A stretch of DNA of 53,442 nt from Acidobacteriota bacterium (GTDB lineage Bacteria; Acidobacteriota; Thermoanaerobaculia; UBA5066): positions 1 through 53,442 of the forward strand of contig RHKY01000048.1 of assembly GCA_008363385.1 (NCBI GenBank), given 5' to 3'. Both the position numbers and the translations under genes were made by a program. The notes beneath the pieces are model-generated. The model was not told the origin of the DNA. It saw nothing but the letters and a program-made list of their open reading frames with translations, and ran no database searches. Every line of letters starts with the position of its first letter. The stretch's first letter is position 1. Shown here piece by piece: positions 16,185-23,915 of this stretch.

Positions 16185-17135
16185 ATGGACTTCCCACACG
16201 GCGACCTGAAGGTCTTCGGGGGGCGGGCGCACCCGGCGCTGACGGCGGAGATCTGCCGGACTCTCGGGCGGGACGCCGGGAGGGTGACGCTCTACAACTT
16301 CTCCGACGGGGAGAACTACTGCCAGATCGAGGAGAACGTCCGCGGCGGCGACGTCTTCATCGTCCAGCCGACGTGCCCTCCGGTGAACTCCAACCTGATG
16401 GAGCTCCTGATCATGCTCGACGCCTTCAAGCGCTCCTCGGCGTCGCGCATCACGGCGGTCCTCTCGTACTACGGCTACGCCCGCCAGGACCGGAAGGACA
16501 AGCCGCGGGTCCCGATCACGGCCAAGCTGGTGGCCGACCTCCTCTCGGCGGCCGGGGCCGACCGGATCCTCTGCGTCGACCTCCACGCCGCGCAGATCCA
16601 GGGCTTCTACAACATCCCCGTCGACCACCTCTTCGCGGCGCCGGTCCTCCTCGACGCCATCCGCGACGCCCACCTCGAGCCGCTGACGGTCGTCTCCCCT
16701 GACGCCGGGGGCGTCGAGCGGGCGCGCGCCTTCGCCAAGCGCCTGGGCGCGGGCCTGGCGATCGTCGACAAGCGGCGGAAGGGGAAGAACGAGGTCGAGG
16801 TCCTGCACATCATCGGGCAGGTCCGCGACCGGAACGTGATCGTCGTCGACGACATCATCGACACCGCCGGGACGATGATCAACACCGTCCACGCGCTGAA
16901 GGAGAACGGGGCGCGCCGGGTCTTCGCCGGCTGCGTCCACCCCGTCCTCTCCGGCCCGGCCATCGACCGGATCAACGGCAGCCCGATCGAGAAGATCTTC
17001 TGCACGAACTCGATCCCGCTCGACGACAAGCTGGCCCGTTGCTCGGTCCTCCAGCCCCTCTCCATCGCCCCGCTCCTGGCGGAGGCGATCCTGCGCATCC
17101 ACCAGGGGGCCTCGGTCTCGTCGTTGTTCGTCTAG
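16185..17135 (+). CDS. prs: ribose-phosphate pyrophosphokinase
   Basis: 316 residues; makes PRPP from ribose 5-phosphate and ATP. Evidence: the flexible-loop region RQDRKDKPRVPITAKLVADLL (ATP), VDLHAAQIQGFYNIPVDHL and the PRPP loop VVDDIIDTAGTM. The start at 16185 (MDFPHGDLKVFGG) is preferred because GGAG lies 6 nt upstream; an ATG at 16167 would add six unconserved residues. It is followed by rplY, pth and ribosomal genes in the common prs-ctc-pth order. The C-terminus SVSSLFV is typical of the family. Confidence 0.95.
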   Translation: MDFPHGDLKVFGGRAHPALTAEICRTLGRDAGRVTLYNFSDGENYCQIEENVRGGDVFIVQPTCPPVNSNLMELLIMLDAFKRSSASRITAVLSYYGYARQDRKDKPRVPITAKLVADLLSAAGADRILCVDLHAAQIQGFYNIPVDHLFAAPVLLDAIRDAHLEPLTVVSPDAGGVERARAFAKRLGAGLAIVDKRRKGKNEVEVLHIIGQVRDRNVIVVDDIIDTAGTMINTVHALKENGARRVFAGCVHPVLSGPAIDRINGSPIEKIFCTNSIPLDDKLARCSVLQPLSIAPLLAEAILRIHQGASVSSLFV

Positions 17136-17210
17136 GCCCCGGCCCCTCGTCGTCAATCGGACCGGACGCCCGGGCCCTGCCGGACCGTCCGCCCGGAAAG
17201 GAAGGAAGAA

Positions 17211-17921
17211 GTGATCCAGGAGAACATCGTCATCGAGGTCGAGCGGCGCCGCGACACCGGCAAGAACGCGGCGATCCGCGCCCGGGCCGCCGGCCGGATC
17301 CCGGCCGTCCTGTACGGCGGCGGCAAGGAGATGGAGACGCTCGCGCTCTCCGTCCCGCGCAAGGCGCTCGTCGACCTGCTCCGCAAGGGACTCCACTCCA
17401 ACGCCGTCTTCCTGCTGAAGCTGAAGGGGACCGACCAGCAGCGGCACGTCATGATCCGCGACCTGACGGTCCACCCGGTCCGCCGCGAGGTCCTGCACGT
17501 CGACTTCGTCCGGATCCTCCTCGACAAGAAGCTCAAGGTGAAGGTCGAGGTCGAGGTGTCCGGCATCCCGGTCGGGGTGAAGACCGAGGGGGGGATCCTC
17601 GACGTCGTCACCCGCGAGCTCGCGGTCGAGTGCCTCCCGGCGGACATCCCGAAGACCCTCGTCGCCGACGTCACCTCGCTCCACATGGGCACCGCCCTCC
17701 GTGTCTCGGACCTTCCGGCCGACCCGAAGGTCACGATCCTCGACGCCGCCGACCGCGTGATCGCGCACGTGACGCACGCGCGCGCCGAGGCCGCCGCCAC
17801 GGTCGCGGCCGAGGCCGCCGCCACGACCGCCGCCGCGCCGGCCGCCGAGCCCGAGGTCCTGAAGAAGGGCAAGAAGGAGGAGGAGGCCGCGGAGGCGAAG
17901 GGGAAGAAGGAGAAGAAGTAA
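17211..17921 (+). CDS. rplY: 50S ribosomal protein bL25, long (CTC/TL5) form
   Basis: 236 residues. The N-terminal domain (about 1-95) binds 5S rRNA (RRRDTGKNAAIRARAAGRIPAVLYGGG), followed by the CTC beta domain (about 96-185, LKVKVEVEVSGIPVGVKTEGGIL). The last 50 residues are a low-complexity Ala/Thr then Lys/Glu tail ending GKKEKK. The GTG start has an unusually strong GGAAGGAAG Shine-Dalgarno. The GGAG within the Lys-rich tail probably serves as ribosome-binding site for pth, whose start overlaps the TAA by one base. Confidence 0.95.
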   Translation: MIQENIVIEVERRRDTGKNAAIRARAAGRIPAVLYGGGKEMETLALSVPRKALVDLLRKGLHSNAVFLLKLKGTDQQRHVMIRDLTVHPVRREVLHVDFVRILLDKKLKVKVEVEVSGIPVGVKTEGGILDVVTRELAVECLPADIPKTLVADVTSLHMGTALRVSDLPADPKVTILDAADRVIAHVTHARAEAAATVAAEAAATTAAAPAAEPEVLKKGKKEEEAAEAKGKKEKK

Positions 17922-18541
17922 TCCCGGACCCGCTCTTCCTCGTCGTCGGGCTGGGGAACCCCGGCGACCGCTACGCGGGAACCCGGCACAACGTCGGCTT
18001 CGACGTCGTGGACGCCTTCGCCCGGCGGCTCGCGCCGCCGGGCGGGGCGCCGCCCCGCGTCGAGCGGCTCGACTGCCGGGCCCTGACGGCCCGCGGGCGC
18101 CTCGGCGAGGTCCCGGTCCTCCTGGCGAAGCCCCAGACGTACATGAACCTCTCCGGCGAGTCGGTGAAGGGGCTCCTCGTCCGGCACGAGGTCCCCCTGG
18201 AGCGGCTGCTCGTCGTCGTCGACGACACGGCGCTGCCGCTGGGGCGCCTTCGGCTCCGGTCCTCCGGCTCCTCGGGCGGGCAGAAGGGCCTGCAGAGCGT
18301 CATCGACTGCCTCCGGACCGACGCCTTCCCACGCCTGAGGCTGGGGATCGCGGGGGAGCACCTCCGCCCCGGGGACGAGAAGGCCGACTACGTCCTCTCC
18401 CGCTTCTCGAAGGCCGAGCGGGCCGTGGTCCAGGGGGCGGTCGAGACCGCCTGCGACGCGGTCGCGTGCGTCTTGACCGCGGGGCTGGAAACGGCTATGA
18501 ATACGTTCAACCGCCCGCCGGACGTGTCTCCGGCGGGTTGA
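17921..18541 (+). CDS. pth: peptidyl-tRNA hydrolase, apparently with a non-canonical AUC start
   Basis: 206 residues from the proposed start; releases peptides from stalled peptidyl-tRNA. Catalytic residues are present: Asn13 and His23 in GLGNPGDRYAGTRHNVGFD, and the Asp in VVVDDTALPLG. Conservation begins at LFLVVGLGNPG, only four residues after the proposed start. No ATG, GTG or TTG exists in frame upstream of it, and the next one (GTG near 18008) would delete the active site. ATC at 17921-17923 overlaps the rplY TAA by one base and has GGAG (17909-17912) 8 nt upstream, so an AUC start is the simplest reading. A base-calling error or G-to-A change in an original GTG is the alternative. Confidence 0.9.
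   Translation: MPDPLFLVVGLGNPGDRYAGTRHNVGFDVVDAFARRLAPPGGAPPRVERLDCRALTARGRLGEVPVLLAKPQTYMNLSGESVKGLLVRHEVPLERLLVVVDDTALPLGRLRLRSSGSSGGQKGLQSVIDCLRTDAFPRLRLGIAGEHLRPGDEKADYVLSRFSKAERAVVQGAVETACDAVACVLTAGLETAMNTFNRPPDVSPAG
18514..18537 (+). terminator. hairpin at the end of pth
   Basis: CCCGCCGGA (18514-18522) pairs with TCCGGCGGG (18529-18537) around CGTGTC, with the pth TGA just after. No U-run follows, so it may act as a weak terminator or as part of the rpsF leader. Confidence 0.45.
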
Positions 18542-18554
18542 ATCCGAAGCCCTT

Positions 18555-18609
18555 GGTGCTGCCCGGGCCTCCGCCCGAGGGTGGCACCTCGCGGCCGCAG
18601 AGCGGCCGC
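18555..18609 (+). promoter_or_regulatory. structured rpsF leader, possible S6:S18 autoregulatory site
   Basis: Two stems precede the rpsF Shine-Dalgarno. The first, 18555-18588, is closed by GGTGC/GCACC and has an inner CCC-GGGC/GCCC-GA-GGG helix with a CCGA-containing bulge. The second is GCGGCCGC-AGA-GCGGCCGC (18591-18609). Bulged stems with CCG are the hallmark of the known S6:S18 leader motif, so feedback binding by the rpsF/rpsR products is plausible. I could not test the covariation. Confidence 0.4.
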
Positions 18610-18628
18610 GATCCAGAAGGAGGCAGTC

Positions 18629-19084
18629 TTGTCAGCCAACCGTCTCTACGACATGGTCTTCCTCGTCGTCCCCGAGCGGGACGAGCAGGGGGCCGCGGCC
18701 GTCGTCGACGAGTACCGCAAGCTCCTGACCGAGCTCGGTGCCACGATCGAGAAGGACGAGTCGATGGGCCGCCGCCGCCTCGCGTACCGGATCAAGAAGC
18801 GCGGGGAGGCGACCTACCACAACTTCCTGTTCCGGGCCGAGCCCGCGGCCGTCGCCGAGATCCAGAGGAAGATGCGGATCTCCGAGGACGTCCTGCGGTT
18901 CCTCTCGGTCCGCGTGGACGAGGAGATGCGGCACGGCCAGAAGGTGGCCCGCCGGACGAAGGTCCGCACGCCGCGTCCCGTCCCGCCCCCCGCCGAGGCG
19001 CCGACCGTCGCCGCCCCGGCCGCGCCGGCCCCGCCCGCCGCGCCGGAGGCCCCTCCGGCCCCGCCCGCGCCGGAGCAGGCGTAA
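18629..19084 (+). CDS. rpsF: 30S ribosomal protein bS6 with Pro/Ala-rich tail
   Basis: 151 residues. The RRM-like S6 fold covers about 1-98 (NRLYDMVFLVVPERDEQG, GRRRLAYRIKKRGEATYHNFLFRAE, ISEDVLRFLSVRVDE). A 45-residue Pro/Ala tail follows, unlike the acidic tail of E. coli S6. The start is a TTG at 18629 with an optimal AAGGAGG five nt upstream; the in-frame GTG/ATG options upstream lie in the leader hairpins. It forms the S6:S18 pair with rpsR, 15 nt downstream. Confidence 0.94.
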   Translation: MSANRLYDMVFLVVPERDEQGAAAVVDEYRKLLTELGATIEKDESMGRRRLAYRIKKRGEATYHNFLFRAEPAAVAEIQRKMRISEDVLRFLSVRVDEEMRHGQKVARRTKVRTPRPVPPPAEAPTVAAPAAPAPPAAPEAPPAPPAPEQA

Positions 19085-19099
19085 GGAAGCGAGGAGACC

Positions 19100-19360
19100 A
19101 TGGCCATCGGCTCGAACGCCCCGAAGAAGCCCGCCAAGAAGAAGTTCTTCGTCCGCCGCAAGAGGGTCTGCAAGTTCACCGTCGAGAAGATCGGCTACAT
19201 CGACTTCAAGGACGTGAAGCTCCTCTCGCAGTTCGTCCCGGAGCGCGCCAAGATCCTGCCGCGCCGGATCTCCGGGACCTCCGCGTTCTACCAGCGGAAG
19301 CTGGCGGTGGCGATCAAGCGCGCCCGTTACCTGGCGCTGCTTCCCTACGTCGCCGACTGA
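19100..19360 (+). CDS. rpsR: 30S ribosomal protein bS18
   Basis: 86 residues with the conserved core [22 protein letters not shown]... and [30 protein letters not shown]. The N-terminus is Lys/Pro-rich ([16 protein letters not shown]). The ATG has GAGGAGA upstream. It is co-transcribed with rpsF and followed after 16 nt by the DUF2232 gene and rplI, a common ribosomal cluster. Confidence 0.95.
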   Translation: MAIGSNAPKKPAKKKFFVRRKRVCKFTVEKIGYIDFKDVKLLSQFVPERAKILPRRISGTSAFYQRKLAVAIKRARYLALLPYVAD

Positions 19361-19376
19361 CGCGGAGGGCGACCCC

Positions 19377-20375
19377 GTGACCGCACCCTCGCCCGGCGGC
19401 CTCCGCCGCTGGGCGAGGCTTCTCCTCCTCGGCCCGGGCGGGACCGGGCTGGCGGCCGCCGTGTCGCTCGTCCTCCCGGTGGCGGCGCCGGTCCTCCTGC
19501 CCCTGGCCGCGGCCCGCCTGGCCCGGACGTGGCGGTCCGAGAGCCCGGAGTGGGTCCCTCTCGCCGCCTCGCTGGCGGTCCCCTTCGCTGTCGTCCTCGG
19601 GTTCCTGGCACCGCCTTCCGGCCCCTGGCTGGCGCCCGCGGTCGCGCTGGCGGCGGTCGTCCTCCCGGCCCTGGCGGTGAACGCCGCCGCGCGGGACCGG
19701 CGCCGCGCCGACCTCGTCTCGCTCGTCGCCGGGGCGGCGTCCGGGATCGGCGTCCTCGCCCTCCTCCTCGGGGCCGGCCTCGGCTCGGGGAGGGAGCCGG
19801 GGCTCCTCCTCTCGGACCGGATCGGCCGCGCGCTCCCAGAGATCTTCCAGATGTACCGCTCCGCGGGGCTCGGGGAGAGCTCGATCCAGGCCCTCGCGGA
19901 GTTCTTCGACGGGGTCCGGGCGGTGGTGGCCCGGCAGTCCGTCGGCCTGGCCCTCGGCGGGTCCGTCCTCTACGGGGCGTTCCTGGTCTACGGCCTCGGC
20001 CGCCGGATCGGGCTTGCGCCCCCGGAGGTCGCCGAGACCCAGTTCGCCCGCTACCGGACCCCCCTCCTCGCCGCGGTGGCCTTCGTGCCGCTCGGCGTCG
20101 TCGCGGCCCTCGGGCCGTCCTCCCTGGCCCGGACGGCCGTCGACCTGCTGGTGCCGCTGGGCGTCTTGTTTTTCCTCCGGGGCCTCGCAATAATCCGCGC
20201 GCTGCTGGAGCGGGGAGCCGTCGGGCTCTTCGGGCGCGCGCTCGTCTATCTCCTCGTGGTCCAGATGCCGTTCCCCGCCGTCGTCGCCCTCGGAGGGCTC
20301 TTCGACGAGTTCTTCGATTTCCGGTCGCGCCTGGCCGCGCCCCGGGAAAGGGAGCCGGGCGGGGGCGACGACTAG
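19377..20375 (+). CDS. DUF2232-type polytopic membrane protein between rpsR and rplI
   Basis: 332 residues with about eight hydrophobic segments. It has the DUF2232/YybS layout: an N-terminal hydrophobic half, a central soluble amphipathic stretch (RIGRALPEIFQMYRSAGLGESSIQALAEFF), and further membrane helices. Genes of this family often lie between rpsR and rplI in other phyla; function is unknown. The start is a GTG with GGAGGGCGACCC upstream. Identification rests on topology and synteny, not on a catalytic motif. Confidence 0.65.
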   Translation: MTAPSPGGLRRWARLLLLGPGGTGLAAAVSLVLPVAAPVLLPLAAARLARTWRSESPEWVPLAASLAVPFAVVLGFLAPPSGPWLAPAVALAAVVLPALAVNAAARDRRRADLVSLVAGAASGIGVLALLLGAGLGSGREPGLLLSDRIGRALPEIFQMYRSAGLGESSIQALAEFFDGVRAVVARQSVGLALGGSVLYGAFLVYGLGRRIGLAPPEVAETQFARYRTPLLAAVAFVPLGVVAALGPSSLARTAVDLLVPLGVLFFLRGLAIIRALLERGAVGLFGRALVYLLVVQMPFPAVVALGGLFDEFFDFRSRLAAPREREPGGGDD

Positions 20376-20409
20376 CGTTCCAGCGGGGGACGAAGAAGGG
20401 AAGTCCGAG

Positions 20410-20853
20410 ATGAAGGTGATCCTGACCGACGAGATCAAGAGCCTCGGCCACCGCGGCGACATCGTCGAGGTGAGCGCGGGCTACGCCCGGAACTTCCTGC
20501 TGCCCAAGGAGCTCGCCCTGCCGGCGACCCCCGGCAACCAGAAGCGGCTCGAGCAGCAGAGGAAGCAGTACGACCTCCGCGTCGAGAAGGACCGCGAGAA
20601 GGCCTCGGAGGTCGCCCGGGCGATCGAGGGGACGACGCTGGTCCTGCGCAAGAAGGCCGGAGAGCACGACGCCCTCTACGGCTCCGTGACGTCGTCGGAG
20701 CTCGCGGAGGCCCTTGCCGCCAAGGGTTTCACGATCGACAAGCGGCGGATCGAGCTCGAGGAGCCGATCAAGCGGCTGGGGACCCACACCGTCCACGTGA
20801 AGCTCCACAAGGACGTGACGGTGGGCGTGCAGGTCGAAGTCCTCGCTGGATAG
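20410..20853 (+). CDS. rplI: 50S ribosomal protein bL9
   Basis: 147 residues, full length. The N-terminal domain (MKVILTDEIKSLGHRGDIVEVSAGYARNFLLPKELA) is joined by the long helix (about 42-75, KRLEQQRKQYDLRVEKDREKA) to the C-terminal domain (LYGSVTSSELAEAL, IELEEPIKRLGTHTVHVKLH). The ATG has AGAAGGGAAG upstream. It is last in the ribosomal cluster and is followed by a strong hairpin at 20859-20890. Confidence 0.96.
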   Translation: MKVILTDEIKSLGHRGDIVEVSAGYARNFLLPKELALPATPGNQKRLEQQRKQYDLRVEKDREKASEVARAIEGTTLVLRKKAGEHDALYGSVTSSELAEALAAKGFTIDKRRIELEEPIKRLGTHTVHVKLHKDVTVGVQVEVLAG

Positions 20854-20858
20854 TGTTC

Positions 20859-20890
20859 TCGGGGGACCCGGGACCGTGCGGGTCCCCCGA
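20859..20890. terminator. 12-bp hairpin ending the rplI transcript, part of a repeated palindrome family
   Basis: TCGGGGGACCCG (20859-20870) pairs with CGGGTCCCCCGA (20879-20890) around GGACCGTG. Twenty-two of its bases (20861-20882) recur exactly at 20942-20963 in the same gap between convergent rplI and PBP1A. A third stem (GGCCCGC-TGC-GCGGGCC) lies between them. There is no clear U-run, but the position suits a bidirectional terminator. No gene is seen from 20854 to 20981. Confidence 0.6.
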
Positions 20891-20981
20891 ACCCCTCCGC
20901 CACGGAGAGGCGGGCCCGCTGCGCGGGCCGGCCGAGTGAAGGGGGGACCCGGGACCGTGCGGGCTGCGGGGGCCGGGCGTC

Positions 20982-23402
20982 TCAGCCCGGGGGACCGCCC
21001 TCGGAGGAAGGTCTCGGCGGCGTGGGGGCGGGGCCGGGCGGCACGTCCGGGAGCTGGAAGCTCGTGCCCGAGGGCTCGCCCCGCTTCGGCGCGTAGACCG
21101 CCTTCTGGAGGTAGTGGGGGAGCGTCGAGACGGCGTGGGGCCGGTCCCCGCAGAAGTCCGTCGGCTGGGTCCCGCTCGCGAACGCCATCAGGACGATCTT
21201 CGAGCACCCGGGCGTGGCCCGGTACCCCGTCGCGAGGTCGACCGGGACGAAGACGACCCCGGCCGGGACGTCGTAGTCGTCGGCCTCCTTGACCAGGCCC
21301 GCGGCCTCGAGCCCCGCGACGATCCGCGTCCAGACCGGGAGCGCCACCTCCGCTCCGGTGGCCTTCGGGCCGAGGGACTTCTTCGTCTCGTGCCCCACCC
21401 AGACGCAGATGGTGTACCGCGGCGTCGTCCCGACGAACCAGGCGTCGGTCGTGTCGTTCGTCGTGCCCGTCTTCCCGGCCAGCGCGAGCCCCAGCTTCGC
21501 CGCCGACGCCGCCGTCCCGCGCTGGGTGACGCCCCGGAGCATCCCGAGGGCCACGTAGGCCGAGGCGGGCGAGGTGGCCTCCTCCGGCTCTGGGCCGTTC
21601 TCCTCGAGGACGACGCCGTCGGCGTCCCGGACGCGCTCGACCAGCCGCGGCCGGAAGAGGAGCCCCTGGTTGGCGAAGACGGAGTAGGCGGCGGCCATCT
21701 CGAGCGGGGTCACCTCGAACGCGCCGAGCGCCAGCGACGGGTACGCGAGGAGGTTCTGCCGGATCCCCAGGCGCCGCGCGGTCTCGATGACGCGGCGGGT
21801 CCCGACGAGGAGGTCGACCCTCACGGCCGGGACGTTGATCGACTGCTCCAGCGCGTGCTGGTAGGTGACGATCCCGCTGTACTTCCGGTAGTAGTTCTGC
21901 GGCTGGTAGGGGGGCTTCTTCGGGTCGATCACGATGGAGATCGGGGCGTCCAGGACGGTGTCCGCCGGCGTGAACCCCTCCTCGATCGCCGCGAGGTAGA
22001 CGAACGGCTTGAAGGCGGAGCCGACCTGCCTCAGGGCCTGCGTGGCGCGGTCGAACTTCGAGCGGCCGAAGTCGTAGCCCCCCACGAGGGCCCGGACCGC
22101 CCCGGTGCCGTTCTCCAGGACGACGACGGCCCCCTCCACCAACGGCTCCTGGGAGACGATCGTCTCCGCCTTGCCGTCCTCGCGGACGAGCGTCTCGACG
22201 AGGACGAGGTCTCCGCGCTTCACCGCCCGGGCCGGCGTCTCCGCCCGCGTCCACCGGAACGCGGAAGCGGGGAGCGAGATCGTCTTCTCGCCGACCCGCA
22301 CCTCGGCCCCGGTGCGGGACGCCGACAGGACGACCGCCGGGACGGCGTCGGGAGCCGGCCCCCCGGCGGCCTCGAGGTCGGCCCACGCCGGGTCGCGGTA
22401 CCGCTCGGGGTCGATCCCCTCGGCGAGGAGGTTGCGCGGCTTCCGGAAGCCCTCCCTGCGGTCCTGCCGCCTGAGGCCCCAGCGAAGCGCCTCCTCGGCG
22501 ATCGTCTCGACCCGCGGGTCGAGCGTGGAGTCGACGCGGAGCCCCTGCCGGTAGAGGCCGCGGTCGCCGTACGCCTTCTCGAGGTACTGCCGGACCTCCT
22601 CGCAGAAGTAGGGGCCGACCGTCGACTCGCGGGCCCCGCGCGCCAGGACGACCGGCTCGGCCGCGGCCTTCCGCCGCGTCTCGGGGTCGATGAGGCGTTC
22701 CTCGGCCATCCGGCGGAGGACGAAGTCGCGCCGCTGGCGGGCCAGCTCGGGGTTCCGGAGCGGGGAGTAGGCCTCCGGGCGCTGGATGAGCCCGGCGAGG
22801 AGGGCCGCTTCCGGGAGGGTCAGCGCGCGCGCCGGGTGCCCGAAGTACCAGGTCGAGGCCGCCTCGATCCCGTAGTTCCCGTGCCCGAGGTAGATCTCGT
22901 TGAGGTACATCGTCAGGATCTGGTCCTTGGAGTACCGCTTCTCGATCTCGACGGTGAGGAACGCCTCGTTGATCTTCCGCGCGAAGGACTTCTCCGGCGT
23001 CAGGAAGACGGACCGGGCGAGCTGCTGGGTGAGCGTCGAGGCCCCCTGGGCCAGCCGCCTCGTGGCGAGGTCCTTCAGGGCCGCGCCGACGATCCGGATC
23101 AGGTCGATCCCGCCGTGCTCGTAGAACCGGGCGTCCTCGGCGGCCAGCAGCGCCTTGACCATGACGTCCGGGATCTGGGTCCTCTCGACGAGGAAGCGCC
23201 GCTCGATGGCGAAGCGCGCCACCGTCGCGCCGTCGGCCCCGCGGATCTCGGTGACGATGTCGGGACGGTAGGAGGCCAGCTCGTCGACCCGCGGCACGTG
23301 GATGGCGCGCGAGAGGGCGAAGCCGGCCCCCACGCCGAGGCCCGCCGTCAGGGCGACCGGCACGAGGAGGACCAGCACGGCGGCCACGCGGCGAAGGGTC
23401 AC
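20982..23402 (-). CDS. bifunctional class A penicillin-binding protein 1A
   Basis: 806 residues; polymerises and cross-links peptidoglycan at the inner membrane. There is one N-terminal membrane anchor (about 6-28). The GT51 glycosyltransferase domain has AAEDARFYEHGGID, GASTLTQQLARSVFL and KINEAFLTVEIEKRYSKDQI. The transpeptidase domain has S462-A-F-K, an SIN-type SINVPAVRV motif and the K644-TGTTNDTTDAW triad. A Pro-rich tail of about 50 residues ends the protein. The start is a GTG. It is divergent from the gene at 23489. The DAP that it cross-links through would come from the operon at 4433-10625. Confidence 0.94.
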   Translation of the reverse strand: MTLRRVAAVLVLLVPVALTAGLGVGAGFALSRAIHVPRVDELASYRPDIVTEIRGADGATVARFAIERRFLVERTQIPDVMVKALLAAEDARFYEHGGIDLIRIVGAALKDLATRRLAQGASTLTQQLARSVFLTPEKSFARKINEAFLTVEIEKRYSKDQILTMYLNEIYLGHGNYGIEAASTWYFGHPARALTLPEAALLAGLIQRPEAYSPLRNPELARQRRDFVLRRMAEERLIDPETRRKAAAEPVVLARGARESTVGPYFCEEVRQYLEKAYGDRGLYRQGLRVDSTLDPRVETIAEEALRWGLRRQDRREGFRKPRNLLAEGIDPERYRDPAWADLEAAGGPAPDAVPAVVLSASRTGAEVRVGEKTISLPASAFRWTRAETPARAVKRGDLVLVETLVREDGKAETIVSQEPLVEGAVVVLENGTGAVRALVGGYDFGRSKFDRATQALRQVGSAFKPFVYLAAIEEGFTPADTVLDAPISIVIDPKKPPYQPQNYYRKYSGIVTYQHALEQSINVPAVRVDLLVGTRRVIETARRLGIRQNLLAYPSLALGAFEVTPLEMAAAYSVFANQGLLFRPRLVERVRDADGVVLEENGPEPEEATSPASAYVALGMLRGVTQRGTAASAAKLGLALAGKTGTTNDTTDAWFVGTTPRYTICVWVGHETKKSLGPKATGAEVALPVWTRIVAGLEAAGLVKEADDYDVPAGVVFVPVDLATGYRATPGCSKIVLMAFASGTQPTDFCGDRPHAVSTLPHYLQKAVYAPKRGEPSGTSFQLPDVPPGPAPTPPRPSSEGGPPG

Positions 23403-23423
23403 CCCGGCGATTCTCGCACGCGG

Positions 23424-23452
23424 TTGGTGGGCCGGGCGGGCTGGGCTATCGT
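23424..23452 (+). promoter_or_regulatory. promoter of the small membrane protein and uvrB
   Basis: -35 TTGGTG (23424-23429), a 17-bp spacer, and -10 TATCGT (23447-23452). It lies in the 86-nt gap between the divergent PBP1A gene and the ATG at 23489. Confidence 0.5.
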
Positions 23453-23488
23453 GCGGGCGACGCGGCCGACCCGCGCCCAGAGGAGCCG

Positions 23489-23908
23489 ATGAACGACGCC
23501 GTCCCGCCCCCCCCGCCCCCGCCGACGGCCCCGGGCTTCCCTCCCGAAGGGGCCGCTCCGGCCCGCCGCTCCGGGTGCCTGAAGTGGGGCCTGATCGGGT
23601 GCGCCGGGCTCTCGGTCCTCCTCGTCGTCGGCCTCGTCGTCCTGGGCTACAAGGCCCGCGGGCTCCTCGGCTGGGCCCTCTCCACGATGGAGCGGCAGGT
23701 CGTCGCGGCCTGCGAGACCGGGGTCACCGCCGACGAGAAGAAGGCGTTCGAGGACGCGGTCCGGGCCCTCTCGGAGGAGGCGAGGACGGGGAAGGTGAAC
23801 CCGGAGCGGATCCAGGCCTTCCAGCGCCGCGCCACCGGCGCCCTCTCGGACGGGAAGGTCTCGCCGGAGGAGATCCGGGAGCTGACGGCGGCGGCGCGGG
23901 GGGACTGA
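23489..23908 (+). CDS. small single-pass membrane protein with Pro-rich N-terminus, unknown function
   Basis: 139 residues. The N-terminus has seven consecutive prolines (encoded partly by an eight-C run that could slip), then a basic segment, one membrane helix (about 33-55, [22 protein letters not shown]) and a soluble helical C-terminal half with a repeated K-V-x-P-E-x-I pattern ([11 protein letters not shown] and [11 protein letters not shown]). I do not recognise a family. AGAGGAG precedes the ATG. It ends 7 nt before uvrB and probably shares its promoter. The polyproline stretch would need EF-P for efficient translation. Confidence 0.7.
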   Translation: MNDAVPPPPPPPTAPGFPPEGAAPARRSGCLKWGLIGCAGLSVLLVVGLVVLGYKARGLLGWALSTMERQVVAACETGVTADEKKAFEDAVRALSEEARTGKVNPERIQAFQRRATGALSDGKVSPEEIRELTAAARGD

Positions 23909-23915
23909 CGCCGCG

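Noticed and set aside
23500-23530. Poly-C tract as a phase-variation switch
   Set aside because: The eight-C run is short for this GC content and lies in a proline-coding stretch; there is no evidence of alternative frames being used.
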